DNA from: Marinobacter halotolerans
Lineage (GTDB): Bacteria > Pseudomonadota > Gammaproteobacteria > Pseudomonadales > Oleiphilaceae
Assembly: GCF_008795985.1 (NCBI RefSeq)
Contig: NZ_VMHP01000001.1
Span: 1,426,001-1,490,000, forward strand
Reading direction: 5' to 3'
DNA: 64,000 nucleotides
The translations under genes were made by a program, and so were the position numbers. Under the pieces are notes generated by a model, which was not told where the DNA came from, made no database searches, and was given only the letters and a program-made list of their open reading frames with translations. Positions 63,800 to 64,000 of this stretch are shown piece by piece. Positions within the stretch are counted from its first letter, which is position 1; every line of letters starts with the position of its first letter.

Positions 63800-64000
63800 T
63801 CAGGCCGCCTGTTCGTCACTCTCGCTGTCATCCACCGAGTTTCGAATCAGGAAGTCGAAGGCACTCAACGCTGCTTTAGAGCCGTCGCCCATGGAAATCA
63901 CAATCTGCTTGTAGGGTACGGTAGTTGCGTCCCCCGCTGCAAAAATACCCGGAATGGAGGTTTCGCCGCGCTCATCAACGATGATCTCGCCATGCTGGCT
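63800..64000 (-). CDS. ahpF: Alkyl hydroperoxide reductase subunit F, C-terminal end
   Basis: 66 codons before the stop are visible; the gene continues beyond the window. It reads [20 protein letters not shown] then [16 protein letters not shown], the FAD-binding end of AhpF and thioredoxin-reductase-like proteins. VPYKQI is a phrase of AhpF rather than TrxB. It should pass electrons from NADH to AhpC for peroxide removal. An acidic tail ([10 protein letters not shown]) follows the domain. Confidence 0.85.
   Translation of the reverse strand, partial: SQHGEIIVDERGETSIPGIFAAGDATTVPYKQIVISMGDGSKAALSAFDFLIRNSVDDSESDEQAA

Overview
The window reads as a chromosomal segment of a marine gammaproteobacterium, most likely Marinobacter or a close relative. 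This is inferred from the combination of genes: fatty-acid and acyl-CoA oxidation, Baeyer-Villiger-type flavin monooxygenases, pntAB, an nrdA with two ATP cones, an amide/urea uptake and hydrolysis operon, and a PEP-CTERM protein. It rests on no database search. Gene density is high and most neighbours fall into short operons.

Region by region. 1-6.0 kb is a fatty-acid oxidation cluster (3-hydroxyacyl-CoA dehydrogenase, thiolase, two acyl-CoA dehydrogenases, SDR), interrupted at 2.4-2.7 kb by two large hairpin repeats that share a core. 6.0-21 kb holds a Bax-like glucosaminidase, a Baeyer-Villiger monooxygenase, pntAB, a patatin phospholipase, an Old Yellow Enzyme divergent from its probable HxlR regulator, rhlE, and an MltF-like transglycosylase overlapping a glutamate-receptor-like potassium channel. 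21-30 kb holds a lipid A acyltransferase, a second flavin monooxygenase, a PEP-CTERM protein, an HDAC-like deacetylase, a LolD/FtsX-type ABC exporter and an M14 peptidase.

30.1-38.0 kb is the accessory region: an array of integron gene cassettes, all read on the minus strand, with 16 recognisable attC sites or remnants and no integrase in the window. The cassettes carry DUF3565, two GFA proteins, a ParE/Phd toxin-antitoxin pair with its own promoter, DUF1428, a DUF2971 gene broken at a G8 run, an NYN/PIN protein, a GDCCVxC zinc-ribbon-like protein, small lipoproteins, membrane proteins, and a 44-residue secreted peptide. The low-coordinate end is decayed: its attC sites have lost core bases, two cassette genes are truncated, and the edge is fused to a fragment of a chromosomal gene.

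38-43 kb is a Mut7-C protein and nrdAB, preceded by a cobalamin riboswitch and two candidate NrdR boxes. Class Ia ribonucleotide reductase is therefore probably repressed when B12 is available. 43.5-52.3 kb is a long minus-strand operon, urtABCDE-amiE-AAA ATPase-fmdA-fmdB, for uptake and hydrolysis of short amides or urea. Divergent from it is a 1125-residue fusion of an NCS1 transporter, a hybrid histidine kinase and a receiver, followed by a LuxR-type response regulator. A near-identical palindrome lies before both urtA and fmdA and may be that regulator's site. 56.8-64 kb holds an M15 peptidase with an L,D-transpeptidase, a LOG-family hydrolase, a diguanylate cyclase whose start codon is unclear, a second HDAC-like protein, a YgjV-type membrane protein and the end of ahpF.
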